A stretch of 64,000 bases of DNA from NCBI GenBank assembly GCA_029262055.1, contig JAJDAD010000057.1, positions 1-64,000 of the forward strand. The letters run 5' to 3'. The position numbers were made by a program, and so were the translations under genes. Source of the DNA: Candidatus Zhuqueibacterota bacterium (GTDB lineage Bacteria; Zhuqueibacterota; Zhuqueibacteria; Oceanimicrobiales; Oceanimicrobiaceae). The notes beneath the pieces are model-generated. The model was given only the letters and a program-made list of their open reading frames with translations, ran no database searches and was not told where the DNA came from. Below are positions 33,943 to 43,800 of the stretch, piece after piece (the first letter of the stretch is position 1; each line of letters starts with the position of its first letter).

Positions 33943-34086
33943 ATGGCAAAAATGAATGAATTACCGCCACGAGAAACGACAAAAAGAAGCTGGAAGAAAG
34001 AAATGAAGGGCGAAAAACACCAACGCAAACTGGATATAAACACAGAACCCAAAGAGAATCACGACCAGCCATCCGGACCAGGGTGA
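33943..34086 (+). CDS. Possible 47-residue basic peptide
   Basis: MAKMNELPPRETTKRSWKKE begins a highly charged short frame. It resembles in composition the small basic protein encoded 135 bases further on. No strong ribosome binding site is present, so confidence is low. The rest of the interval 33802-34220 holds nothing else that I recognise. Confidence 0.3.
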   Translation: MAKMNELPPRETTKRSWKKEMKGEKHQRKLDINTEPKENHDQPSGPG

Positions 34087-34220
34087 AAACATGTAGGGCC
34101 TTTTGGTTCAGCGCATTTCATCATCTACTTCGTGCGAGGAAGACCATCTCACTTCATTAACTGGATGACAAGGATTTATTCCAATGAATAGTTCATTTGC
34201 CAGACAAAAGGAGTCATAAA

Positions 34221-34340
34221 ATGGGAGACAAAGGCAAGAAGGACCAAGAAAAACGAAAGAAGCAAAAAATCAAACATCAGACGGCTGATGCAAAAACGAA
34301 AAAGGAGAAACAGCAGAGAGACTCTTTTCTGGGGAAATAA
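34221..34340 (+). CDS. Small Lys-rich protein of the MGDKG type
   Basis: A 39-residue protein starting MGDKGKKDQEKRKKQK and ending DSFLGK, with AAAGGAG eight bases before the ATG. It is very basic and probably disordered. A clear relative, MGDKGGKKDKNKSQKQKK, is encoded on the minus strand at 48601-48714 inside the cassette array. Short proteins with this beginning recur in the FCB group, but their role is unknown; nucleic acid binding is a guess. Confidence 0.65.
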   Translation: MGDKGKKDQEKRKKQKIKHQTADAKTKKEKQQRDSFLGK

Positions 34341-34438
34341 AAAGAACCCTCCAATTGAGACGAGACTCCGGCAATCGTCGTTTTGTCGGTCCAAGAGCTA
34401 AAGCTGAAGCGCTGAAACCCAAAGAACAGGAAGAAACA

Positions 34439-34621
34439 ATGAGTCTATTAATTGTCCTAACCATGTCTACAGTCCTCGCCACTTTTTTGATTTTGTCATC
34501 AGTTCGTGCAGAAGCGCGCCGCCAGGAATGGCGACAGAAATCCAGATTACACAGCTCAAATGACCGGTTTGAAGACAATCACGAACTATCCGGCATAGTA
34601 TCAAATCAAACAAAGCAGTAG
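34439..34621 (+). CDS. Small single-pass membrane protein, unknown
   Basis: A 60-residue protein. AGGAAG stands before the ATG. MSLLIVLTMSTVLATFLILS is a membrane segment, followed by a charged tail (AEARRQEWRQKSRLHSSNDR). No family recognised. It sits in a run of very small genes upstream of two RNA-binding proteins. Confidence 0.45.
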   Translation: MSLLIVLTMSTVLATFLILSSVRAEARRQEWRQKSRLHSSNDRFEDNHELSGIVSNQTKQ

Positions 34622-34852
34622 ACACCAAAAGCCAAGGGCGGAGTAGCAGACATTCATGGGTAAAGAATCAATTGTTCATCATACCCGGGTGGAAAGAGAT
34701 GCGATGGGACATGTCACTCTATCGTTACAGCATGCCAAGGTATTGACTGTGACAGATGGAAAGTTTTCCCGAAGTCTCCCCAGACTGCTTGTCACTAAGC
34801 CTTTTCAGATGCATATGGAACGAATGTTTGCATTGGAAGGCTTGACGGCTAT

Positions 34853-35101
34853 ATGGATGGCGTTTGTCAACTGCGGCCGGAATTTACGAATAGAATGAAC
34901 GATCTGAAGGTAACACACGGACAGATGCGTAACAGGATTCGGCAACTGGCCCCGCGTCTCGAATGTGCGTCGCCGACTCAGTTTGCGATATTTGATGGGC
35001 TCTATGAGAAGCTGCAAAATCTGATCGGCTGGTTCCACGAGCATAGTCAGCAGGAGAACGAATTGCTGCTGGAGGCTTTGTTAGATCATGATTCAACCTA
35101 A
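34853..35101 (+). CDS. Hemerythrin-like helical protein, possibly 5'-truncated or frameshifted
   Basis: An 82-residue helical frame containing THGQMRNRIRQLAPRLE and LIGWFHEHSQQENELLLEAL. The His and Glu spacing recalls the second half of HHE/hemerythrin-like domains, which bind diiron or heme-related ligands. The first helices are not in this frame. An overlapping frame from 34656 (MGKESIVHHTRVERDAM) could be the earlier part if there was a frameshift near 34840. The evidence is weak. Confidence 0.35.
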   Translation: MDGVCQLRPEFTNRMNDLKVTHGQMRNRIRQLAPRLECASPTQFAIFDGLYEKLQNLIGWFHEHSQQENELLLEALLDHDST

Positions 35102-35245
35102 AGATCGTTCAGAATCAAGAAAAGAGCGCGCAGAAGATTGTAGATGTGATTCACCAAACGGTTTTCGACTTCGGGAACCAGGTCAAGTGGCAGGATGACT
35201 TTACGGCTGTGGTTGTAAAAAAAGTAGGTACCAATGGAGGTCCCA

Positions 35246-35515
35246 ATGAAAGAATTTATTGAGCATATGATTAGACAGTTAGTCGATGAGCCCGAGCAAG
35301 TTCGAGTTAACGAAATTGCCGGCGAACGAACCGTGGTCTTTGAATTGCGTGTTGGCGATGGGGATATGGGAAAGGTTATTGGGCGAGGTGGCCAAACTGT
35401 CAGGTCGGTCCGAACCCTGCTGACGGCTGCCGCAGCAAGACAAGGTAAGCGATCTGTTTTGGAAGTATTAGAAAATGATAAGCGGGAAAATTCCGAGGCT
35501 GCTGAAAAGAACTAA
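35246..35515 (+). CDS. khpA: KH-domain RNA-binding protein (KhpA-like)
   Basis: An 89-residue protein starting MKEFIEHMIRQLVDEPEQ with one KH domain. The RNA-binding loop GKVIGRGGQTVRSVRTLL is textbook. KhpA proteins bind many RNAs and usually pair with KhpB. The C-terminal tail (ENDKRENSEAAEKN) is charged. AGGTCCCA precedes the chosen ATG at 35246; an in-frame ATG lies 12 bases upstream. In many genomes khpA sits beside rpsP, but here it is next to an RRM gene. Confidence 0.85.
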   Translation: MKEFIEHMIRQLVDEPEQVRVNEIAGERTVVFELRVGDGDMGKVIGRGGQTVRSVRTLLTAAAARQGKRSVLEVLENDKRENSEAAEKN

Positions 35516-35566
35516 ATGAGTAAGCAAGGTTCAATTATAAGCACTTGAATCCAAAAGGAGAATACG

Positions 35567-35842
35567 ATGAATATCTACGTGGGTAACTTGTCCCGGTCCG
35601 TCACTGAAGACGATTTAAAAGGAGCATTTGGAGCATTTGGGCAGCTCGAATCCGTCAATGTTATTACGGACAAATTCAGCGGCGAACCTCGAGGCTTCGG
35701 ATTCGTTGAGATGCCTTCAAAAGATGAAGCTCAGGCGGCGATCGGCGGCCTAAATGGCACGGACTTAAAAGGGCAGAGTCTTAATGTCAATGAGGCCCGC
35801 CCTCGTCAGGATAAGCGGAAAAATGGAGAGCGACGACCATAG
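35567..35842 (+). CDS. RRM-type RNA-binding protein
   Basis: A 91-residue protein with one RNA recognition motif. RNP2 is MNIYVGNLSRS at the start and RNP1 is PRGFGFVEM near residue 45. The short basic tail ARPRQDKRKNGERRP follows. Bacterial single-RRM proteins of this sort (cold-responsive Rbp family) bind single-stranded RNA. AAAGGAG lies before the ATG. It follows the KH gene by 51 bases, so the pair probably forms an RNA-binding operon. Confidence 0.92.
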   Translation: MNIYVGNLSRSVTEDDLKGAFGAFGQLESVNVITDKFSGEPRGFGFVEMPSKDEAQAAIGGLNGTDLKGQSLNVNEARPRQDKRKNGERRP

Positions 35843-36113
35843 AAATCACCATCCTGACATCGGATACTGCACTTTTTAGCTGTAAATGAGACTCACCCGG
35901 TTCAACCCAGCGGCCCAGCTCAGACATGATTTCCGTGCTTTGAGGAAGAGATTGGTTTAAACCAAAACAGTGGTGCAAAGCAGTGGACATGGCGCTGGTG
36001 TCGAGAATCAATCAATGATTCTGGCAATTTCTGTTGGAAAACTGATTTATCGCCATGAGCCGCCTCAACACTGTTTATGACGGCTGGCATAACAAGAAGT
36101 GAGAAATCCAAAT

Positions 36114-36278
36114 ATGCAGAACACAAGACAAGACCGTAGAGCGTCACGCTCCCTGGGAGCCATTGTGAAAGAATTCTTCACATGGCTGAAAGGATTTCGT
36201 TCGCCACAATATGTGCCCCAAAAATCAAAGTATGAAGACAGAGGAAGGGGGAAAGCTGTTCGGGAATCTGATTTCTAA
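36114..36278 (+). CDS. Possible 54-residue basic protein
   Basis: The frame MQNTRQDRRASRSLGAIVKE continues through FFTWLKGFRSP and ends in a charged tail. It is similar in size and charge to the other tiny proteins in this region. There is no clear Shine-Dalgarno sequence and no family was recognised. Confidence 0.3.
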   Translation: MQNTRQDRRASRSLGAIVKEFFTWLKGFRSPQYVPQKSKYEDRGRGKAVRESDF

Positions 36279-36793
36279 CCTGAGACTACGAGGCTGGTCC
36301 AGCTAGCCACATGGAGCTGTTCCTTTGGCGGGGGCTTGCTCCAGATCTGAGGCCGATACTCTGAGGGCCGGACCGCCCTTGACGGTCGAGCCCGTATTTT
36401 TTTTGAAATCTTTCTTACTGACATTTCTCACTTCGACTCAAGGTCATTTTGAGCGCCCAGTGACGGATTTTGAGGTCACGCAAGCCATTGGAGCGCGAAG
36501 AATCTTCAAATGGCCAGGGAGATTCTTCGGACATCTTCGCTCCTTGGTTGAAACACAGAATTCACGACTGCGTGCTCCAGAATGATATCTAAGTAATTGT
36601 CTATAAATCAGACACGAAACTGAGAAAGTTAGTTCTAAGTTGTTGTGGCGTTGTAAGGCGCACCGGCGACTTTCATAGGTATTTGGTTTTAGCCGATTCG
36701 CATAATTTGGGAAGATGTAACAAACCTCGATTGTTGGAGTACAAAGGACATAGACTTCTAATTTCCCCCCAAAAGAACTCCCGGAGGATAATC
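36279..36793. other. Intergenic stretch with repeat-like sequence
   Basis: No gene supported. AGGTCATTTTGAGCGCCC at 36441-36458 matches AGGTCATCCTGAGCGCCC at 17531-17548 in 16 of 18 positions. The surrounding bases (GCGAAGAATCTTC) recall a dispersed intergenic element common in related genomes. The ribosome binding site of the next gene (GGAGG) is at its right end. Confidence 0.35.
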
Positions 36794-37864
36794 ATGAGAC
36801 GCATCATGAAATGTTCAACCATGCTGTTTTTTCTGATCAGTTTCGCTATCGTGTCTTTTCACCCCACATCTGGCCAGGCTCAGTTAAGAAACCTGCCCAG
36901 GGTAAGCCCCGCAGCCTCAGTTAGTCAGAGGATTGGGATAACCGATATCACCATCGACTACCATCGGCCGGGAGTTAAGGGCCGGGAAGTCTGGGGGAAA
37001 CTCGTTCCTTACAACGGCCGAATTCCGTGGCGGGCCGGCGCCAATGACAACACCACCATCACTTTTAGCCACGATGTGACTATCAAAGATCAGCAGGTCC
37101 CTGCAGGCACTTATGGCGTGCATGTGAGCCCGACCGAAGGAGAGTGGACGATCTCCTTCAGTAAGAACCACACCTCCTGGGGAAGTTTTTTCTACAAACC
37201 TGAAGAGGATGCTGCCCGCATCAATCTTACTCCACAAAAAGCCGAACACACCGAATGGTTGAGCTACGGCTTCGAAGACCTGACGGAAAACTCCACAGTG
37301 GCTTACCTCCGATGGGAAAAGCTCAAGGTGCCGTTTAAGATTGAGATCGACGTCCACGAAATTGTTCTCGGGAGCATTCGCAATGAGCTGAGGACCGTCC
37401 CGGCTTTTAGCTGGCGTGGCTGGCATGATGCAGCCAGATACTGCTTGCGCAACGATATCATCACTGATGAGGCGCTGGGCTGGATCGATGAATCGATTAA
37501 GCGGGAAAAGAGCTTCAACAATCTGCAGATAAAATCTCAACTGCTGGCAAGATCCGCCAAACCCAAAGAATCGCAAGATTATATGAACCAGGCGATCGAG
37601 ATGGCCAACCGGGCTCAACTCAACCGGTACGGCTATCAGCTCCTCGGTGAGGACAAGACGGATCAGGCCATTGCGATATTCAAGATGAACGTGAAACGCC
37701 ATCCGAAAGAGTGGAACGTTTATGACAGCCTTGCTGATGCATACGCGAAAAAAGGAGACAGCAAGGCAGCCATCAAAAATTACAAGAAAACGCTCAGTAT
37801 GGCCCCGGATAACCAGAAAGAACGGCTTCAAAATACCTTAGCCAAAATCGAAGGCACGAATTAA
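36794..37864 (+). CDS. Secreted DUF2911 protein with C-terminal TPR repeats
   Basis: A 356-residue exported protein. The ATG at 36794 follows CCGGAGGATAATC. The signal peptide is MLFFLISFAIVSFHPTSGQA. Residues ~30-170 match DUF2911 (DITIDYHRPGVKGREVWGKL, VPYNGRIPWRAGANDNTTI, VPAGTYGVHV). The C-terminal third has tetratricopeptide repeats (AIAIFKMNVKRHPKEWNVYD, LADAYAKKGDSKAAIKNY). DUF2911 is a beta-sandwich of unknown function common in Bacteroidota. The TPRs suggest protein contacts in the periplasm. Confidence 0.82.
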   Translation: MRRIMKCSTMLFFLISFAIVSFHPTSGQAQLRNLPRVSPAASVSQRIGITDITIDYHRPGVKGREVWGKLVPYNGRIPWRAGANDNTTITFSHDVTIKDQQVPAGTYGVHVSPTEGEWTISFSKNHTSWGSFFYKPEEDAARINLTPQKAEHTEWLSYGFEDLTENSTVAYLRWEKLKVPFKIEIDVHEIVLGSIRNELRTVPAFSWRGWHDAARYCLRNDIITDEALGWIDESIKREKSFNNLQIKSQLLARSAKPKESQDYMNQAIEMANRAQLNRYGYQLLGEDKTDQAIAIFKMNVKRHPKEWNVYDSLADAYAKKGDSKAAIKNYKKTLSMAPDNQKERLQNTLAKIEGTN

Positions 37865-38015
37865 GAAAGATCGCACACCTTCGCAGGAAGGCGTTTCTAA
37901 CGTGCAACGTAGAGAATGTACGAGTTCGAGAAATGCCTTCTTTCTTTGACCGCTTCGACTTCGAAAATACGATGTATCGTTTTCGTAACTACCAAGTTTG
38001 CGAGAAAGGAGAAGT

Positions 38016-38774
38016 ATGCTAAATCAGAGTCACTTTAGGTGCTGCGTCATATCCATTGCCACCGGTGCCGTGTTTTTTAGTTGCTCAAGTCAACCGGATG
38101 CTAAGTCAATCATTGACGCTGCCATAGTCGCTCATGGAGGGCATCGATATGAATCTTCAATTATTGAGTTCGACTTTCGCGACCAGCATTTTTCGGTCGA
38201 GCGCAACGGTGGTTTGTTCACATACAAGCGTACTTTTGAAGATACGGCCGGCACCATTTCTGATATTTTGAGCAATGCAGGGTTTCACCGGGAAATCAAT
38301 GGAGAACGGGTGAGGACCTTGGAGCACGAGCAAACCAGCTTCTCGGAATCAGTGAACTCCGTCGTCTACTTTGCTCTACTCCCTCATTTCCTAAATGACC
38401 CGGCAGTGCAAAAGCGCTATCTTGGCAAAGGCACGGTCAAAGAAGAGCCTTACCATAAGGTCGAAGTGACTTTTCGCAAAGAGGGCGGCGGAAAAGACTA
38501 TTCCGATGTTTTCACTTACTGGTTTCACCAGGACGACCACACCATGGCTTATCTGGCCTATCGCTATCACCGTGACGGCGAGGGTACCCGTTTCCGGGCA
38601 GCATTTAACCAACGGCGAATCAACGGAATTCTGTTTGCAGACTATCATAACTACAAGGGTACTGAAGGCGACACCTTGACGGTAAGTTATGACCAACGTT
38701 TTGAGGATGGACAGCTCAGCAAAGTATCTGAAGTGATTCTGGAGAATATCGAAGTGAAGATACTGTCGGATTAG
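38016..38774 (+). CDS. DUF6503-like lipoprotein
   Basis: A 252-residue protein with a lipobox-like signal (TGAVFFSCSSQPD), so probably attached to the outer membrane. After the Cys it reads AKSIIDAAIVAHGGHRYESS, typical of the DUF6503 family and of LolA/LolB-like folds. The body is beta-rich (IEFDFRDQHFSVERNGGLFT, YHNYKGTEGDTLTVSY). The AAAGGAG before the ATG at 38016 decides the start over an upstream ATG at 37998. Function unknown; a lipid- or ligand-binding shell is suggested by the fold only. Confidence 0.7.
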   Translation: MLNQSHFRCCVISIATGAVFFSCSSQPDAKSIIDAAIVAHGGHRYESSIIEFDFRDQHFSVERNGGLFTYKRTFEDTAGTISDILSNAGFHREINGERVRTLEHEQTSFSESVNSVVYFALLPHFLNDPAVQKRYLGKGTVKEEPYHKVEVTFRKEGGGKDYSDVFTYWFHQDDHTMAYLAYRYHRDGEGTRFRAAFNQRRINGILFADYHNYKGTEGDTLTVSYDQRFEDGQLSKVSEVILENIEVKILSD

Positions 38775-39013
38775 CCTATTTCGATGGTGAACCAATCGTT
38801 GTCAAGGCAGGGTGTTTGATCTGCTATGGGCAACCAGCCGGCGCACGAGATCCCTATTTTCCGGAGTACAAGAAAAATGGCTGGAAGGTCAATCTAATAA
38901 TTGGCGGAGTTGTTGCCCGGGTCGCGCGAGAGTAGTTATCTCCGTTCGTCCAAGCCCCGATCAAGACGGAATACCCCTTTGATTAACTGGCCAGGCCTGA
39001 AGTTCAAAGGCAC

Positions 39014-40045
39014 TCAGCGGACGCGCTTGCCATAGATACGCGTATTCTCCGTCCAAGTCTTGCCCTCGTCGGTGGACGACTCGCTCTTCCAGTCGAACGT
39101 ATTTTCAGTGAAATTGTGGAACGTGATTCGAGTCCAGGTTTTGCCGGAAAAGTTAGTCATAACCACCTCATCTTCGTCTGAAATCGCATCAAAGCGACTT
39201 GTTGTATTTCGTGCGTTTGCCAACCAGACGGCTTCCCATTTCTTTTCCTTCGGTTTGTACATGCGAACGTTCGTACCCATGAAGTCCCGATTCATGGAAG
39301 AAATTTGAGGAGGTGTGTCCAACCACTTCACATACCATAGATCCTGGACGGCAAAACCATCGAGAATGTACTTCCACACCCACTTCGCCTGGCTACGCTG
39401 CACCCATTCACCGCTTGCTGAACGCGCTTCCAGGGAACAATCCCATTCCCCGGCAAGACGACCCCAGTGCTCAGTTTCCGGCGGCGCCTTCGGGTGCAAA
39501 CGGCCGTACGGATACTCTTCATTATTGGCAAGAAAATCTGTTAGTTCGGTCGATTGCCGGTAACTTGCCGGATCTCGCAGGTAGGCGAGTTTGGCCTCTA
39601 CGTTATCCTTTAGATTTGCATTTGTGGCCTTTCCCAAGTCGCTTGACTCCAGGATTGCCAACGCCTTTTCATAATACTGCCTCGACACCTCGTGATTTTC
39701 CGCACGCAGATACGCTTCGCCAAGGCTATCAAGTGCATTGGCTGATTTTGGAAAAATCTGTGTATTCAATTCGAAGATTGCGATGGCAGCCTCTAGCTTT
39801 TTCTCGCGTACCAGCTTATAGCCTAACGAATTAAGCTCCGTTTCAGAGAAATCATAAGCATCGACCTGCTCTCTTTTGAGCTCATGATACTTATTCAAAG
39901 CTGCCTCGATGCCTTCCCGCGAAAAAATCTCGTAGAGTGTTTTACCAACGGGCTGCTTGGCATCATCCACCGAAAATGCTTGAGCAGCATGGGTAAAACA
40001 TAAAACAAAAATCCCTATCCAGGCCCTATAAGTGGGTTTTGGCAT
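39014..40045 (-). CDS. Secreted TPR protein with a DUF1579-like C-terminal domain
   Basis: A 343-residue protein starting MPKPTYRAWIGIFVLCF, whose first ~25 residues form a signal peptide. TPR-like helices occupy about residues 50-160 (LEAAIAIFELNTQIFPKSAN, LDSLGEAYLRAENHEVSRQY). The C-terminal ~140 residues (WGRLAGEWDCSLEARSASGE, IYGKRVR at the end) resemble the lipocalin-like DUF1579 and related families that often follow TPRs. It faces the opposite way from its neighbours, so it is a separate unit. Confidence 0.7.
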   Translation of the reverse strand: MPKPTYRAWIGIFVLCFTHAAQAFSVDDAKQPVGKTLYEIFSREGIEAALNKYHELKREQVDAYDFSETELNSLGYKLVREKKLEAAIAIFELNTQIFPKSANALDSLGEAYLRAENHEVSRQYYEKALAILESSDLGKATNANLKDNVEAKLAYLRDPASYRQSTELTDFLANNEEYPYGRLHPKAPPETEHWGRLAGEWDCSLEARSASGEWVQRSQAKWVWKYILDGFAVQDLWYVKWLDTPPQISSMNRDFMGTNVRMYKPKEKKWEAVWLANARNTTSRFDAISDEDEVVMTNFSGKTWTRITFHNFTENTFDWKSESSTDEGKTWTENTRIYGKRVR

Positions 40046-40896
40046 GGTTGTTCTCCCTATATGGATTATGTGTACCCGGACCACCGCGCAGATTCCTTAC
40101 TACTATACAAAGCCTGGCACTGCGTAGCGCGGCTGAACGGGCGAGGACACGTGTTTATTTAGTAAGGGGTACCTGAGGGCCTTTAAGCGGTGCGCTACTA
40201 CCGGTACAATTGCCAGGATGGTGTGAACAGGGCCGGCCTCAAAGGCGGTATTTCATTGATTGAGACGGTGGTAGGAAAGTCGAAGACTCATTTGCCTGCG
40301 GAAGGATTAGTTATTTTAAGCAGTGTAGACGGTAATCCCCTGATGAGCTTAGTGTTTTTTCAACAATGCGAATCCACTGAACATTCTTCCCAGGATTGAG
40401 AAAAATTGCCACCTATTTTTTAGTTGTAGCCTCACACCAGTTTGGCATTATCTTAGCTCAAGGGTAAGCCGTGAATTAGATACTTTCACTCTGAGGCAGT
40501 CCCCTTCGAGTCTCTTTCGCCTATAGGTCTTCGGTTTTTCCTCAACTTATTCCTACTGTTCGCTCCCTACTGATAACATCCGTTTGCGGCTGTGATACCT
40601 GGTGGCTTCACCAGTCGCTTTGCATGATCGACCATAGTTCATTTGAATTGAAGATATGATGATTCATGCTCGTAAGATGACGATTCGAAAAACCATGGAA
40701 CGATTTCGCACGCCTTGGAGACATCTTTTGTCAACGCCCAGGCGTGGTTGAAAAACTGGTTGCCCGAGCAAGCGATTAGGCTTTGACCGCTGCTCATTCC
40801 ATTTCTCATCAGATAGACAATTTTACATCCATTCTGCGCGCACACCCGTAGGCATCATGTGTGATTTAACCTCCAACCCAGAAAGGAGGGTCGCTC
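40046..40896. other. Long intergenic region without a supported gene
   Basis: About 850 bases. Short open frames on both strands lack ribosome binding sites and resemble nothing known. AGAAAGGAGGG near the right end is the ribosome binding site of the next gene. Confidence 0.4.
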
Positions 40897-43800
40897 ATGT
40901 CTGAAAAAACCTCCATATTCCTGGCCCTGGCCAGCGCATTCCTCATGCTCGCCGGCAGGAGTCCGGCGCAAACCGCCATCAACCTCGATCAGACACATGG
41001 AGATCTACGCGTTCTCGGCCGCACCAGCGATGACGAACTCGGCACATCGGTAGCGACCGGCGATGTCAATGGCGACGGTCTGCCGGACATGATCCTTGGC
41101 GCGCCGGGGGAATTCGGCAAGAATCGTAAGGGTGCAGTGTATGTAGTTTTCGGGACGGCGCGCCGTACAGCGGCAACAGATATCGACCTGAGTATCGCCG
41201 CCGCCGACTTGACCATCATCGGCAGCAAGATCGACGACCGGTTCGGGTTTGCCGTGGCCGCTGGCGATGTGAATGGCGACACCCTCACCGATCTGATTAT
41301 GGCGGCCCGGTTCGGCGATCCACCCGGTCGCACGGATGCGGGCGTGGTTTACCTCGTCTACGGTGCTCGTAACTTTGCACCGAACCTGGTTATCGACCTG
41401 GGGACCACACCCGCCGATCTCACGATTCTCGGAGAAAATGCACAAGATTACCTGGGCGCCTCTCTCGAAGGCCGCGGTCTGGCGACCGGTGATATCAACA
41501 GCGACGGGAAGGACGACATCGTCATGGCCGCAGCCTGGGCCGACCCCGGTGGGATAAATCGTGCCGGAAAGGTCTCTGTCCTCTTCGGCAGCAACACGTT
41601 TCCTGCAAATCACACTATCAATCTGGCGGTTTCTAGTGCCGATCTTGTTTTTCTGGGCAAAGCCACAACTGACGAACTGGGACAGGCGGTTGCCGGCGGC
41701 GACGTGAACGGTGACGGGACAGACGACCTGTTGTTTTCTGCCTGGGGCGCAGACGTGGGCAACCGCAACAAAGCCGGGGAGGTGTACCTTTTTTACGGAG
41801 GTCCTGGATGGACATCCGGCATCGTGCTAGATCTGAATGTGACAAACGCCGACCTCACGCTGCGCGGCGAGGCTACGAATTACATGACCGGCAACCAGCT
41901 TGGCAGCGGCGATATCAACAACGATGGCAAGGATGACATTCTTATCGGCGCCAGCTTTGCCTCGCCCAACTTGCAACAACTCGAGACCGGCCGGGCGTAC
42001 GTCATTTTTGGCTCGAATACTTTCCCTGCCAATCATGTAATCGATTTGACCACTGGCGCGGATATCAAGATTCTCGGCCAGGCCAGGGGCGACCGCCTGG
42101 GGTCTGCCCTCGCTGCCGGGGATGTCAACCTTGACGGCGCCGCGGATCTGATCATCGGGGCCATGAAAGCAGATGAAGGCGGGAGGCTCGGTGCGGGCAA
42201 GCTGTACACGATTTTCGGGACTGCAACCTTTCCTGCCAACCAGGTGATCGATCTGAGTACGACGGCTGCCAACGTTACTATCATTGGAGATGATGCCACG
42301 GATGCCCTCGGGGTTTCCGTGGCCAGCGCCGACTTCGATGGCAACGGGCTCGGGGACTATTTGATCGGCGCCAGCGGGGCCGATCATCCGGGGCGCACGG
42401 ACGCCGGCGAAGCAATCCTAGTGTCGGGCATATGCCCGGTCACGTTGCCGGCCATCATGACCCTGCTCCCAAACGTTCCTGATGCCAACCAGCCGCCGGC
42501 CACCACGCTGCCATCGACCAATCCCGTCAACTACTGCGCTCCCATGGCTGCGGTGAATGTTCTGGCTTACTGGGACGCAATCTCGGGGCATAACAATGCA
42601 CGAGGCGTGACGGCCGGACTCCCACTCGACGAAGCGGCGGAATATGTCGGCTATTTTATGGACACAAACGATACGGGATCGCCTGACCGGGTTAACGGCC
42701 GGACACAGCCGGCCAGCACCGGCACCTACGTCGCCGATGAACTGATCGGGGTTTTTGAATTCATCCGTTGGGACAGCAGTCACTCATTTGCCACGCCACC
42801 GCCCAGCCTGCCGCCAGCGAAAAAAGGCCATGATTGGACGATTGCGATGGATTCGACACAGGCCTTTCCGCTGGTCAAGTCCGAGATCGATGCCGGACGG
42901 CCGGTGAAGATCGACTTTTTCCACTGGAATCCCGTGCCGACCGGCGCCATCGTCATCGATCCGGCGACAGAAGACACGATTCACATCTTCCAATGGGGGC
43001 CGCCGCGAGCAACTTCGACGGAACAGAATGAAGACGCTCCATTCGAGGAATGGAATTTTGAAGAAGGATTACAGGGCATCGGCCATGCGGTGACCGGTAT
43101 GGGGTATATCGAAAACTGGCGCCCCGGTTGCCCGCTGCTCAAACCCGGCGATTACGTCATTGTGCACGACAACTGGAGCATTACGCCCCGGCATGTCGCC
43201 CTGCCGTGGGCGAATTGGAATGTGACCATCACCTTCGATCCCACGCCGCCACCGCAGGCCATCTGTCGCTTCATTCCGAAAGTGCCGGATGAAAACCAGC
43301 CGCCGCCCTCCGGCTCCTCGAACTGGTGCGCACCAGTGGCCGCGGGCAATATTGTCGAATACTGGGACACAGTCATGGGTCACCCGGGCGCAAAAGGTGT
43401 GATGAACGGCTGGACCGGAGGGCAGGCCAGCGATGAAATTGGCTGGTTCATGAATACCAACAACACGGGCAGCACTAACCGCACAAACCCCATTCCGCAC
43501 GCCGGGACCTTCAACGCCGATATCGAGCCCGGGTTGGATGAATTTGTACAGTGGAATGCGACCGCAACCTTTGGCCATGTCGCGCCGCCGGCAACCAAGC
43601 AAGGCTACCAATGGGGCTATGTGACGGATTACACGCAAAGCCTGGCTTTTTACAAATCGGAGATCGACAACGCGCGCCCGGCTCTTTTGGCCTTTCTCTA
43701 TTGGAATCCGATAAAAACGACGCTGCCGCCCGTCAAAGATGCCTCCGGCGAGGAAATCATTATTTACACCTGGGGGAATTTCACCTCATCGAGCAGTGAC

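Noticed and set aside
34656-34898. 80-residue frame MGKESIVHHTRVERDAM as an intact gene
   Set aside because: It has no clear family and overlaps the hemerythrin-like frame. It is kept only as a possible 5' part of a frameshifted gene.
40190-40399. 69-residue frame in the 40-41 kb gap
   Set aside because: No ribosome binding site or conserved motif; it lies in a region with short frames on both strands.
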